A stretch of DNA of 64,000 bases from positions 4,161,501 through 4,225,500 of the forward strand of contig JAWQUS010000004.1 in assembly GCA_036365455.1 (NCBI GenBank), read 5' to 3'. Shown here one piece after another: positions 47,901 to 58,836 of this stretch. Positions within the stretch are counted from its first letter, which is position 1, and the number at the start of each line of letters is the position of its first letter. A program made the translations under genes and the position numbers. Origin of the DNA: Macrosoma leucophasiata (taxonomy: Eukaryota > Arthropoda > Insecta > Lepidoptera > Hedylidae). The notes below the pieces were generated by a model, which was not told where the DNA came from, searched no databases, and saw only the letters and a list, made by a program, of their open reading frames with translations.

Positions 47901-50900
47901 ACCTGCCGCAGCGTGTGTATGTGGTCTATGGTACTATAGCCTTTTCGGAAACCGGCTTGTTCGGGAGGCTGGAAGTCATCAAACCTGCGACCGAGACGGT
48001 TCGTGATCACCCTCGAAAACAACTTATAGACATGGCTCAGAAGCGAGATGGGTCTATGATTCTTCAATGGGACTTTATCACCTTTTTTGAAGAAAAGCAC
48101 CACCACGCCTCTGTTCCATGCTTCTGGCGTAGTACTTTCAGAAAGAACGGAATTAAAGAGCTTCTGAAGAACTTTCAGTAACGGTGATCCACCCGCTTGC
48201 AGAAGCTCTGTCGTGATTCCGTCCTCTCCAGGCGCCTTGTTGTACTTAAGCTGTTTGAGGGCCATCCTAATCTCGTACAGGCTGATGTCCGGGATATCTT
48301 CGGTATAGTGTCGGGTTAATTTGGCTCTTGGGTCTCCGACCAAATCAGAGGCAGGTTGTGCGACCGTGGTATATAACTGCCCATAGAACCTCTCGATCGC
48401 CCGCAATACCTCAGGCTTAGTCGACGCTAAACTGCCGTCCTCTGTCTTCAGCTGCATCAACCGGCTCTGTCCAATAGACAGATCCCTTGCAAACACTTTG
48501 GAGCCTTTATTGCGCTCAATCGTTTCCTCAACACATTTTGTGTTGAAGGATCTGATGTCGTGCCGCAAGGACTGTTGGATCCGTCTATTAAGTTGCCGGT
48601 ATTTTTTAGCTTCCTCAGAGGTCTGCAGTGTCATTGAGCGTCGTTCTGCCATAAGGTTGAGGGTTTGATCGGTGAGTTTCTGAGGTCTATTTCGTCGGCG
48701 GGTTTTGAAGTATTTAGACCCCACCGAATGGACAGTTTCTACTCACCTGTCATTCATATCGTCCACTGAGATGAAATCCTCCAGGCAAGCAAAGCGATTT
48801 TTCAATTCGAGCTGAAAGCTCTCGGGGTTTTTTTATGTGAGCAACAGTAGGTCGGAGCGTAGACTTCATTAGACGAGATATTTCGTTTAAATTCAATGTG
48901 CCCCTAACCATTCGGTGATCACTTCCGGTTTTCACCCTGTGAATCACGGAGACATCATTGAATATGTGTTTCTTGGTGGTCATAATGAAGTCTATCTCAT
49001 TTTTTGTGGAACCGTCGGGGGCTCATCCAGGTCCATTTCCTATGAGGCGGCTTCTTGAAAAAGGAGTTCATCATGAAGAGTTCCTCCTTCTCCAAAAAGT
49101 TGGCCAGCCTCTGGCCCCTAGGGTTCCGATGCCCACATCCAAATTGCCCCACTCTCAGCTCATTATCGCATCCCTTGCCCAGCCTTGCATTTAAGTCTCC
49201 CGTAACAACAGTGAAATACGTTTTGGAAGTATGTATGGCCCTACTGATGTCCTCTTACATAGCTTCCACCTCGTCGTCCGGATGTGCCGAGGTCGATGCG
49301 TAGACCTGGATGACCTTCATAGAATATCTCTTGGATATTCTGAGTATCAGGTACGCGACCCTACTCGACATACTCGTGATGCATTCAATGTTGTTAACGA
49401 GAGACTTGTGGACGATAAACTAGATGTGGAAGAACAAGTTGCCAGACTTCAGGGTTATCGTGTCCTCTCCCTGTCCACGGACTTTAGATAGCCCTAAGAT
49501 GTCCCAGTGCAACTTGTTCAATTCTTCTTCCAGCTCAGCAATTTTCTCGTCTGTCCTTAACGTGCGTGTATTGAAAGTTACCAGTGATAACCTACGTCGG
49601 TTTTCCGTTGTGCATACCGAAGTCGTTTGACGGAAGCGACTCACCCGGAGATTCTTAGCACCCCTGGCTCGACCAGCGCCCGTCCACGCCGGTTTGCTAC
49701 TGGAGCCGCCGGGCACTTTCTTTCGCCGGCATTTCCATCTGGGGGGTTTAGACCATAACCCGCCACGCTGGTCCAGTGCGTGTTGGCAGGTTTCCAGAGC
49801 CTCGTTTGTTGAGCAGCAGGGTGCACCACGTCCAGGTGAGGTTGACTTGAGTCTCGATGGTGTTGGTTGAGACCCCTTACACCCTACAGTAATTACTTAA
49901 CATCAATGTAAATTGCGCTGCTGGTTTGCCACCTTCATTAAATTAAAAATGTATGCTGTATTGATTGACGTCCGTTCATCAGAGCACTAAGGGCGGCCAC
50001 ACAAAACTACGATGTGACGCCGCATCGCAGGCAATGCATACGTGCAAGCTCGCAGATATTTGCGATGCGATGCGAATTCGCAGTTATGTGTGGGAGCCCT
50101 AAACTTAATGTACCTATTAAATGTATGTAAATTTTTACATTATATAATTTACGTATAATATCTATATGTATAAAAATCAATTGCTGTTCGTTAGTCTCGC
50201 TAAAACTCGAGAACGGCTGGACCGATTAGGCTAATTTTGGTTTTGAATGATTTTTGGAAGTCCAGGGAAGGTTTAAAAGGTAAGAAAATATGAGAAACTT
50301 AAGGGAAATAGTAAAAGTCACAATTTTTTTTAATCCATACAAATAGTACGTATCTATCGAACAAGTAGAGGCAATACGAAGTTTGCCGTGTCAGCTAGTA
50401 AATAATAAACAATACTGAGAATTCGAAGAAGAGAATTCGAGAAGCGCGCATGGCCCAGCGGCTGGTGTAGATCATAATCGATCTACTCGGTTAAGCACTA
50501 CGGGCGCGGTCGGGTAGTGTGATGGATGACCGCTAGTGGCAAATTAAATGCGCGTTTCCGTGCTTCGGAGGGCACGTTAAGCCGTCGGTCCCGGTTGTTA
50601 TCGATAGATAGCAGTCGTTAAACCTTGTCGGAGCCCTTATGGGCGGTTTAAAAACATCCGACAGCGGGTTGGCCACTAACCCACCCACCTCCACCAATCC
50701 GCATTGGAGCAGCGTGGTGGAGTAAGCTCCAGGCCTCCTCCCAAAAAGGGGAGAGACTCGTGCCCAGCAGTGGGACGTATAAAGGGTTACCTTTATTATA
50801 ATATTACTGAGAATTCATTCGGTTGTACCGCCATTAAAGCCGTGATACCGCATCCTTTTGGTGGAAAATGGATTATATAATAGTGTTTGTTTTTTCAGAT

Positions 50901-51065
50901 ACAGTGAACCGTGAGAGCATCAAAAACTTTATCAACTACATCGAAGCTCGACCATTCAAGTTTCGAATCCTAACTGTGCCTCTAAACGAGACATTCGTAA
51001 TAACCGCCCTCAGTGTCTCTGTCACTCATTTCATTGTTATAATTCAATTGACACATTTGTACTAA
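41968..51065 (+). CDS. GrD: gustatory receptor (7TM_7 family), four exons in 9 kb, start uncertain
   Basis: Predicted seven-transmembrane taste receptor and closest relative of GrA. Exons: about 41968-42624, 43889-43969, 46150-46297 and 50899-51065 (stop TAA). Donors GTAAGT, GTGAGG and GTAAAA; acceptors end CAG; phases 0, 0, 1. Exons 2-4 have exactly the GrA lengths (81, 148, 167 nt). Shared stretches include KFAKQK, SLHCRLV, NVKHVFDKV, ICCCFP, VKLAPAF and VPLNETFVITALS. The C-terminal motif is THFIVIIQL. The frame is open back to 41869 and resembles the GrA N-terminus but has no ATG until 41968, so the N-terminus is either about 37 residues shorter than GrA, starts from a spliced upstream exon, or is damaged. 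Introns hold a LINE fragment, tRNA-type SINE, Helitrons, a 3.1-kb RTE element and a 5S-derived SINE. Exon 3 has the weakest donor (GTAAAA). Confidence 0.78.
43413..43702 (-). repeat. FA repeat, full length, in GrD intron 1
   Basis: Reverse copy with every FA block and few changes from consensus, from TTTTTATGTAATGGAAGTGG to GGAGCTCTACTCCCACT. Confidence 0.88.
44025..45205 (+). mobile_element. 5'-truncated LINE in GrD intron 2
   Basis: Frame opens at FINDLVDCLS, passes the catalytic YADDLKIF near 44080 and continues to 44950 with WVKDLGIIFDDSLTF and a typical C-terminal tail, stop TAA. It ends in AATAAATAAATAA at 45185. No fingers domain or endonuclease; the frame from the catalytic site onward is unbroken, so the insertion may be fairly recent. 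Confidence 0.85.
45601..45885 (+). repeat. tRNA-derived SINE (family C) in GrD intron 2
   Basis: B box GGGTTCGATTCCCGGG at 45622, body CAACAGGCTCGCCACCTG, and end GATTACAGGCGTGAAGTTAC. Confidence 0.8.
46361..46533 (+). mobile_element. Helitron-like repeat (family H1), internally deleted
   Basis: AAAATTGGAGTGTCTGTTTG start, ATACACGGTACATATACC, then directly the 3' hairpin and ACAGCTAGT end. It begins 60 bases after the GrD exon 3 donor. Confidence 0.75.
46697..49949 (+). repeat. FA repeat split by an RTE insertion
   Basis: 46697-46786 (TAACATCTTAGGCCTCAGGG to GGCTACAGTAATT) continues at 49884-49949 (CTACAGTAATTACTTAACAT to the A-rich tail). The shared CTACAGTAATT is the target duplication of the RTE element. 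Confidence 0.88.
46787..49883 (-). mobile_element. Near-full-length RTE-type LINE, disabled, in GrD intron 3
   Basis: 3.1 kb, antisense to GrD. An endonuclease region starts about 49630 (LSLVTFNTRTLRTDEK, WDILGLSKVRGQG) and is broken by frameshifts through 48750. The reverse transcriptase frame 48724-47762 has YNKAPGEDGITTELLQ, NHRPISLLSHVYKLFSRVI and FVDYEKAFDS; a frameshift near 47780 and a stop near 47610 precede FADD at about 47553. The frame 47540-46794 gives the C-terminus, ending YVQQWTSYG. The short 3' tail ATGATG and the domain order match the RTE clade. Bounded by an 11-bp duplication. Confidence 0.9.
50165..50399 (-). mobile_element. Helitron-like repeat (family H2) in GrD intron 3
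   Basis: Reversed: ends GTTTGCCGTGTCAGCTAGT, with GCGAGACTAACGAACAGC complement at the other side. Confidence 0.65.
50443..50800 (+). repeat. 5S-derived SINE (family B) in GrD intron 3
   Basis: Complete copy ending about 100 bases before the GrD last exon. Head GCGCATGGCCCAGCGGCTGG, 5S-like GATGGATGACCGC, tail GTGCCCAGCAGTGGGACGTA. Confidence 0.88.
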
Positions 51066-51367
51066 AATGTGAGACACAAAGCTTAATTATGACCATAGAG
51101 CAGTTTATTCAGTTTATTCATTTATTTCATATAATTAGGCTCCTGGAGAGCACTTTTACATCGTCATTTTTTTTTAAACTAACCTAGAGTGATTAACCAC
51201 AATAATAATTAAAAACACATAATAAATTAAATAGAAACTAAACAATTTTGTATAATATGGAAAGCATCAATTACTTACAAATTCCTTTATTTCCCCATTT
51301 CAAAAGAAACTGAGAAAGAATTAATTTGGTCGTCATAATAAAGGTTATTCACTTGGCAGAATTCCAA
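51066..51367. other. Region downstream of GrD
   Basis: AT-rich; 51100-51200 is a degraded repeat (TTCATTTATTTCATATAATT). No polyadenylation site is clear. Confidence 0.35.
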
Positions 51368-51660
51368 CATGGGCCACCGGCATACTGGAGTAGCCAGAGC
51401 GTTTATTATCGCAAAACAGTATGTCATTTTTTACGGCGGCCAATTCGTGTGGCACACTAACACACACACTACATAAATCGTCTATTACGACGAAACTCCC
51501 ACCTTAACTTTAACAAAATACATAAACAATTTCACGCACATATTGAAACATCTCGGCGACAGGCATAGGAACACTTGTACTTTGTTTGACAGAGGAGAAA
51601 GCCTGCATATGGCTATTCCCCTCCGGTCCGCCGCGGCCGGTGGGCCGTGTTGCTCTATGA
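51368..51660. mobile_element. MITE of the CATGGAGCAA family
   Basis: Runs from ACATGGGCCACCGG to GGTGGGCCGTGTTGCTCTATG; the interior TAGTGTGTGTGTTAGTG complement matches 28560-28580. The left end is more worn than the right. Confidence 0.7.
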
Positions 51661-52247
51661 TTATGGCAGATAAATAAAACTGAATGACGTTTAATTATTC
51701 TTCTTCAGATGACTTACGAATGAATTTTTAGTGATGGGACAAATAAAAACCATCTTCAAAAACCGGATAAGGTTTTTGAAGATGGTATTTATTTGTGAAA
51801 AGTTAAAACATGTTGTGTCACCAGCGTTGTGATTTAAAGAGGTAGTAGTAGACCTCTGAAAAAACGCATAGTCAAAACTAAATTTTGACAAAAAAAAAAG
51901 AAAAATTTTAAAAAAAATTACAAAATAATTTTTGGAAGGTTCAAAAATCAATGCTTCAATACATAACGTCTTTTGTAGCAAGAAACTTTTTTTTTTCAGA
52001 TTAATAGAGGTTTACTTTGGTCCGATAATTACCACACAACTTCGTTGAAATATTTGGTTTTATGCAGTTTCCATGAAGATGTTATAGACTACAGTTCTTA
52101 TTTACTTATTATTTATACTTACTGTATCCTTGTTTGCCAGTCACTACATAAAAAAACATAATAAATCATTATATAAATATATGAAGATAATAAATTAATA
52201 ATAATTTACATAAGAGTTTACAACCTCTAAGGAATTGATATTCAGTA
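51661..52247. other. No gene recognised
   Basis: Contains a long A-run tract near 51890-51930 and an imperfect hairpin AAAACCATCTTCAAAAACC facing GGTTTTTGAAGATGG at 51747-51787. Confidence 0.45.
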
Positions 52248-52500
52248 CTAGCTGACCCGGCAAACTTCGTATTGCCTCAGAATAAAATAATGTGTCTAAG
52301 GTTTGATAGATACGGACTATTTGTATGGGAAAATGAAATTGTGGATTCTACTATATCCCTTTAATTTCTTCATATTTTATTACCTTTTAAACCTTCCCTG
52401 GACTTCCAAAAACCATTCAAAACCAAAATTAGCCAAATCGGTACAGCCGTTCTCGAGTTTTGGCGAGACTAACGAACAGCAATAGATTTTTTTATATATA
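52248..52500 (+). mobile_element. Helitron-like repeat (family H2)
   Basis: CTAGCTGACCCGGCAAACTT to GACTAACGAACAGCAATAG. One of the most complete copies. Confidence 0.7.
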
Positions 52501-53028
52501 TATAAATAGATATAGATTTGTAATACTGGTACGATATTTTGCTGGATGAACAACAAACAAAACCTATACAAATTTACATACAAACACAGATTAATATATC
52601 AATAATTCAATACATTAAGGTAATTGAATGACATACGCCTCCGGCTCGGCTCACTGGGTTACGATCCTTTGCCTAATTGAGTGGGATGCTCTGATTCGCG
52701 GTTTGTGTAACTCAAGCCTAATTATTGCGATTAACCTTTGGTTTCGTAATATAGCCGCAATATACTGCGTTTATTTATTACTAGCGACCCGCCCCGGCTT
52801 CGCACGGGAAGTATGTATTATATTGTGAGGACGCGACCAATTTCTTTGACAAAAACCGTGATATACCGTGTAAATAACGATATTGATAAATTATAGATAT
52901 AAACCTTGCCCAGAAAACCCTCTTTGTCAAAAACCGTGATATCTCGGTAAATAACTATACCTATTGATAAATAATAGATATAAACCTTTCTCAAAAAACC
53001 CTCTTTCCAACATTTAAAAAAAAACGTA

Positions 53029-53160
53029 ACTTCACGCCTGTAATCCCGGAATGAATGCTCAATCATACATGCAAACACCCACGATTCGCCGGTTACGTTT
53101 TGGCCCATGTAACAGGTGGCGAGCCTGTTGACATCTCCGGGCACATTACCAAACTTCGAG
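53029..53160 (-). repeat. tRNA-derived SINE (family C), 3' part
   Basis: Reversed SINE C body from the CAGGCGTGAAGTTACG end to CTCGAAGTTTGGTAATG; the tRNA head is missing. Confidence 0.7.
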
Positions 53161-53253
53161 GTACAACATTTTAAACAGGAACAAAATCCGTTCACAACTT
53201 TAGAGATTAGCGTATACTTACAGACAGAGAAAATAAATATATTCTCTAGAATA

Positions 53254-53446
53254 TATAATGGCAACCCATTATACGTCCCATATCGATAGCAACCGGGACC
53301 GACGGCTTAACGTGCCCTCCGAAGCACGGAAACGCGCATTTAATTTGCCACTAGCGGTCACCCATCACACTACCCGAACGCGCCCGTAGTGCTTAACCGA
53401 GCAGATCGCTTACGATCTACACCAGCCGCTGGGCCATGCGCGCTTC
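53254..53446 (-). repeat. 5S-derived SINE (family B), internally deleted
   Basis: Retains the 5S head and the outermost tail but lost about 170 bp of body. The 13-bp duplication ATTCTCTAGAATA at 53241-53253 and 53447-53459 shows the deletion does not reach the ends. Confidence 0.85.
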
Positions 53447-53904
53447 ATTCTCTAGAATACTCTAGATCATATACCAAATAGGTTTGCATCATACCCATCT
53501 CGATGAAAAAAATAATTCTACAGTGGGATCCTAACCTGTATGTATAGCTTGACATCAAAAACTACTGATATAACATAAATCACGCCTATTCCATACATCC
53601 ATCCAATCCATTACCTGTTCCTTTTGCAGTTGGTTAAGCAAACACACCCAGTTCAAAGCTACGACATCAAATAGAGGTATCGCCCGAGGTCACAATTTGC
53701 TAATGCTTGTTAAACAACGCAAGGGACTAAACTATGTTTCAGTTTGAGGCATTATACAAGTAATATTATATTTATTATGGGTTTAAAGTTACGGATTAGT
53801 CTCCATGACAACATTTACTTTGTAATAGGATCGTAAACTTATTAAAGAAAATACTTTAAAAATCGGAAGATACGCACATTTTTGTGATTCGATCATGAAA
53901 TATA

Positions 53905-54060
53905 TGCAAATGGTGGCGAGCCTGTTGACATCTCCGGGCACATAACCCAACTCCGAAGTAGTGTAAAACTTCCAAAAAATGGCAAAAAGACCATAAAGAA
54001 AGGATTTAACACCGCTATCTCTAATAACCCCCGCCCCGGCAATCGAACCCATTGAAACCA
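53905..54060 (-). repeat. tRNA-derived SINE (family C)
   Basis: Reversed: B box region GGTTCGATTGCCGGGGCGGG, then ATTAGAGATAGCGG, ending CAACAGGCTCGCCACC. Confidence 0.7.
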
Positions 54061-54074
54061 TAACCAGAGAATAT

Positions 54075-54620
54075 GTAATAATACTACGTATAGAATGGAC
54101 ACTTCGACGTCCCGCCCGATTTCCCCGTCTCACCCAACCTCCTCCCCTCGTATGGGCGACAGTTGGTATTTTCTACGTGCTACGCACACAGGTGCACGTA
54201 TAAATACACGTCACTGATTGATGGCTGTGTAATAGTATGGAATTTTGGGCTTGGACTCGAGACTAACCGAGGCAGTCAGGTAGTTAATTGTTTATAATGA
54301 TCACAGATGGACTCGAAGATCTGAGTCTGTGCAGAGACATCGGTTGTCTGTGCATCTTCTACCGCCTTTACAATGTTGAATGCTCTGATGAACTGTTCGA
54401 CCTGGTGCCATCGTCTCCATTCCATCATCGTACCACCCGCCGAAGAGAGAAGTTCCATCCGCACACATCAATCAGTGCACCTGTGTGCGTAGCACGTAGA
54501 AAATACCAACCGTCGCCCATAAAAGGGGAGGAGGTTGGGTGATGCGGGGAAATCGGGTGGGACGTCGAAGTATCCATTCTATACGTAGTATTATTACATA
54601 TTCTCTGCGTCAGTGGCAAG
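54075..54620. repeat. Inverted repeat of about 145 bp around a LINE fragment
   Basis: 54080-54230 and 54462-54615 are near reverse complements (CACCTGTGTGCGTAGCACGT, GGGGAGGAGGTTGGGTGA). The centre, 54300-54465 on the plus strand, encodes a LINE C-terminal piece (DIGCLCIFYRLYNVECSDEL, FHHRTTRR). Confidence 0.75.
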
Positions 54621-54880
54621 CCATCAATGAAGTCTACAATGTCCCTTTATAATACTCACGGGCTGCAATATTTATTTATTAACGTGAACCACATATTATG
54701 CAGTTGCTTTGTATTTTAATTTACAGTAATAAAAAGCAAATTAATAAATAACAGTGAAACAGGTTGTTAAAGAAAATGGCATATCTGTAAATTCGGTTCA
54801 CGGCCGATAATTTTACTTGATAACGCCATAAAGAAAACATTATTTATAAATTGAATACTTCTATAAATTTGTACACATAA

Positions 54881-55211
54881 CTAAAATTGGAGTGTCTGTT
54901 TGTAATATAAAAATAAACGCTTTTTACTAAATGAAAGAAAGAAAGTAAACAAACTAGGCGATATGCAACTAGCTGTATGTATACACGGTACATATACCAA
55001 AACAATATTTTTTACAATTTTTGTCTGTCTGTCTGTTTGTTCCCACTAATATCGGGAACGGCTTTGCCGATTTTGACGGGACTTTCAGTGGCAGATAGCT
55101 TATGTAATAAGGAGCAACATAGGCAACTTTTATACTAGCTGCGCCCACGACTTCGTCTGGGTAGATACTGAACTATCATAAATTCTCATAAAGTCGCGGG
55201 CACAGCTAGTT
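54881..55211 (+). mobile_element. Helitron-like repeat (family H1) within a larger inverted repeat
   Basis: Standard H1 landmarks and a CTAGT end. An extra piece containing CAAACTAGGCGATATGCAAC interrupts it at about 54930-54975; its reverse complement follows the element at 55204-55228. Confidence 0.7.
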
Positions 55212-55399
55212 GCATATCGCCTAGTTTGTATCGTCATGTCTCTGTGCTGTCCAAATAAATGTTTATTTTCTTTCTTTCTTTCATTATAAGATACGTCACA
55301 AGCCAAACGCTTAGGCCGCTCTCTGTCGCTTGTTCCGCGTTCTTGCTTGCACGCTCGGCTTAGGCGTAACGTGACGCTTTTTCGTGCGTGCAACTCACG

Positions 55400-57109
55400 T
55401 TCATCGAATTATAAGACGTTATCTCGTCAAAAACAAACAATTCAGTCTCCAAAAAGCACTCCAGTCCACAAATTTCCAATCGAAAACAATATAAACAAAA
55501 ATACTTCGTCAAATTGATACATTTCAATATATTTCAATTTGGCGCTATAAATAATAGAGTGATCATAGCTAACAAATGACGACGATCAGTCCCCCACTGG
55601 CGCGCCACTGGAAAATGAGGGCCTAATGCGAATCATCACATTTGCAACTCGGTTCAATTCCATCATGGCTATAGAGTCAGGAATATTGGATATGGTACAT
55701 TTGGTAGTTTTAAACTAAGAATATTATGTTTAATACGAAAAAAAGTAACTCTCTTACAAGCACATTTTAAAAGTGGTGAATTCGGGCTGTCTCTCGAAGT
55801 TGACAGATTGTCAGATATCGCACTGAGAAATCACTTAAAAATTTTGATCAATTTTGACGTGTAGCGATACTTTCAGGTTAGGTTTCGTAAAGTGTCAAAC
55901 TTTTTAATGGCCATTTACTGTTTTGTCCAACCCTAGTCGTAGAAACATAAAAGTAGATTTATTTACTTAAATGTACTATACTTACTCAAAAACTTTTATA
56001 TTTCTTATCTGGGGGCACAGCAGTATCCACGCCAAGACGAGCCATGCAATACGCAAGGGTACTTACCTGTACCTACCTTTTCTCGAAACACTTCCTCGTT
56101 ATTTTGAGCCCACATAACGTGAGTTTGAATTATACCAAAGCGAAATGCTCTGCATATGATGTCAATGAAAGACTTCGAAGATTATATATACAAATTTTCA
56201 ATATACATAGCAAAGTATAGCTTTTAAAGATTAATGAATTAATAATTGATTAATGAATGAATAATTTTAATGATATCCAAGAATTTTCGATTTCGTCACT
56301 CACTTACTGAACATCAAAATTCTCATGATGTGTCCCGAAGTGCTATAAAGTTTAAATGTAACAGCACATTTACCAGTAATTAGGCCCCGGGCTAGTTAAA
56401 CTAGTCAATGAGTAAGAAGACACCCTCGAGTTCAGCCATTGAACTATTCCACCAATGAAATAGTTGGTTTCAGCTCGAATCTGTATTAATTACCTTAAAA
56501 ATATTAGTCTTCCATATATATTTTTTTCAGATTACTTATCCAATAATCATACATTTAACTACTCTGCTCAATATAAGCATGATGACTTTCCTTTGTGTGT
56601 GTATTTTCAATATTATAGCACATCCAAAAAAGTGAGCACTCATCACATTCTTGTAAACGTATTTGTGCCAAACAAATAGCAGTGAATATTTCAATCGTGT
56701 ATCTCGCGAAATTATATCATTGCATTGACGCTTCTGTATTTACTATTATTTACAGTTTTCACTTTATTCCAAAAGTTCATTGTAATAATAATACGTGAAG
56801 CTACAAGCTACAAGCTTATAATTTTAAAACATTTTTAATTGACATTTTATCTCCATTAGAAGTTTATACAATTAGAAGGATATACTCGATTATTGGATAG
56901 TAAGAAATTAAAAACTGAATTCACTCGCATGTCTTCTTACGAAAAATAATTAATGTGAGTATTACAATTATTGAATTATTAAATTATATAACTGTGAAAA
57001 CCGCTTTTAATTTCACTCAGTTATGCTGTGATGCGTTTACACAATAAGGACAGAAAAAAATTAACAAAAAAGGTTTAGGCATCTAATACCAAACCCCTAA
57101 TATTTTTTT
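55400..57109. other. No gene recognised
   Basis: Long AT-rich stretch. 55560-55640 is less AT-rich. An acceptor-like TTTTTTTCAG at 56520 precedes a hydrophobic frame that I rejected as a receptor exon. Confidence 0.4.
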
Positions 57110-57395
57110 TCTTATTTTTTTATGCAATCAAGCATGCAGTTCACATTGATATTAAGTGATGACAGCAGCCTATAGACACCCACACAAAGACCAGAGGCTA
57201 AATGCAGTTGCGTTGCCACCGCTAAAAACTTAATTGTTATTACTCTCTCGTAGTTATTACGGGGCCATAAATTACCATGTAACCCGAACACGAAAGTGCT
57301 GAACAGTAGTAGCCATTTGGCGACAGATAGATTAGGTTGGTAATGTAGTGGTGCCTACGCCCTCTAGACCCAACTTTGAAACTCTACTCTCACAA
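57110..57395 (-). repeat. FA repeat, diverged
   Basis: Reverse copy with AAGCATGCAGTTCACATTGA and AGTGGTGCCTACGCCCTC. More substitutions than average. Confidence 0.8.
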
Positions 57396-57462
57396 GAAAA
57401 ACATAGACCAGTAACAGTTGTATTATATGTATACAGACAGATTATATTACTTGACTTACTAT

Positions 57463-57835
57463 GACTGCCTCGTTGGCTTAGTGGTCGTAATTGCGATGGT
57501 GAAGCCTGAGGTCCTGGGTCCGATCCCCAGGTCGGGAAAATTTGTTATTGGGTTTTTTCTGTATGGAAATTCCTAATAATACCCCCACGTACCGGTGCCT
57601 CGGAGAGCACGTAAAGCTGTCGGTCTTGAGCCCGATCTCCCTCCGGTCGTGTCGAATTGCCGTTCCATCGGAGTATGCGAGTGAGGAAATAGACAGTGCA
57701 CCTGTGTTTGCGCATACACTTGTGCACTAATAATATCTCCCGCGCAGTTGGCTAGTCTCCGTTGAGCTTGGCCGCAGTGCCCGAACTTCGGTCACGGACT
57801 CTTCGGTCTTCTTCGGAGGACATTATATTACTTAT
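57463..57835 (+). repeat. tRNA-derived SINE with intact A and B boxes
   Basis: A box TTGGCTTAGTGGTCGT and B box GGGTCCGATCCCCAGG spaced as in a tRNA, followed by a 300-bp body (GGTGCCTCGGAGAGCACGTA, CCGCGCAGTTGGCTAGTCTC). The head lacks a clean acceptor stem, so this is a SINE and not a tRNA gene. Confidence 0.75.
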
Positions 57836-58011
57836 TTAAGGATATATTTACAGCGCCACCATAAACAAACGATGCCCAGCCATATTATACACTAGTTTTT
57901 CCCCGACTACCTCCGTGTGTACTTCTAATTAACAAATTGTAGCCTATTTGTTATTTCAATATATAACCTGTATTACTGTAAAGTTTCATGCATATCTATT
58001 TAGTAGTTGTT

Positions 58012-58142
58012 GTTGTTGTATCTTCACGCCAGGTCCCCAACGGGGTAGGCAGAGAGTGTAGAGCGCCAGATATCCCGGTCCTGACAAACCTCTCGTGCCT
58101 CGTCTACCTTCATAATTCTCTGCATACATGCACGCCGATATC
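58012..58142 (+). repeat. Family I repeat
   Basis: ATCTTCACGCCAGGTCCCCA, GGGTAGGCAGAGAGTGTAGA, CATACATGCACGCCGA. Confidence 0.7.
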
Positions 58143-58569
58143 ATCGTCATCTATTTAGTAGTATTTTTGTAAATGGGTAACAAACATCCATCCATGCATG
58201 ATTCCATACTCACAAACTTTCGCATTTATACCTAATATTAGTGAGGTGGAAAATGTTCTCATCAGAAGCATCAGAAAAGTGGAATAACTATACATAAACA
58301 CAAACAATATCAATCAAATAAAAGATGCCAACGTTGCTTCGTATTCAAGCTATTATAGTCAGGGGCGAGCAATAAAAAGTAACATTATATTGAATTATTG
58401 ACCCACCTTCAATGTACTTTGTCCTTATCCACAATATATTACCTTTATTGAGGTTTGATATTTATAAGAATATCTTTTTTATCTTAAATGTTCGACATAG
58501 ATTTATTGATTATTAGTTTTACATTATGTTATGTTGAAACATCGGTCGCTTTGTACAGTATAATATAAT

Positions 58570-58836
58570 AATAATGGCAACCAATTATCCGTCCCACTGT
58601 TAGGCACGAGTCTCTCGCCTTTTTGGGGGGAGGCCTGGAGCTCACTCCACCCCGCTGCTCCAATGGCGGATTGGGTGGGTTAGTGGCCAACCCGCTGTCG
58701 GATGTTATCAAACTGCCCATAAGGCCTCCGACCAGGTTTAACGACTGCTATCTATCGATAGCAACCGGGACCGACGGCTTGACGTGCCTTCCGAAGCACG
58801 GAAACGCGCATTTTAATTTGCTACAAGCGGTCATTC
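58570..58836 (-). repeat. 5S-derived SINE (family B), head truncated
   Basis: Reversed tail and body present (GGCACGAGTCTCTCGCC, CCGCTGTCGGATG), then lost within the 5S-like head after AAGCGGTCAT. Confidence 0.8.

Noticed and set aside
49055..49491. Plus-strand frames opposite the RTE element.
   Set aside because: They are antisense shadows of the RTE endonuclease region.
51691..51981. Lysine- and phenylalanine-rich minus-strand frame of 96 codons.
   Set aside because: Composition follows from the long A-run at 51890-51930; no motif.
55130..55393. Minus-strand frame of 87 codons.
   Set aside because: It spans a Helitron-like end and a dispersed repeat also present at 23.9 kb, so the frame is incidental.
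56520..56640. Acceptor-like TTTTTTTCAG followed by a hydrophobic frame (ITYPIIIHLTTLLNISMMTF) and GTGAGC, resembling receptor exon 2.
   Set aside because: The length leaves the wrong phase for exon 2 of this family, the hydrophobic frame hits TGA at the donor, and no neighbouring receptor exons were found.
57463..57540. Possible tRNA gene with good A and B boxes.
   Set aside because: No clean seven-base acceptor stem, and a long SINE body follows.
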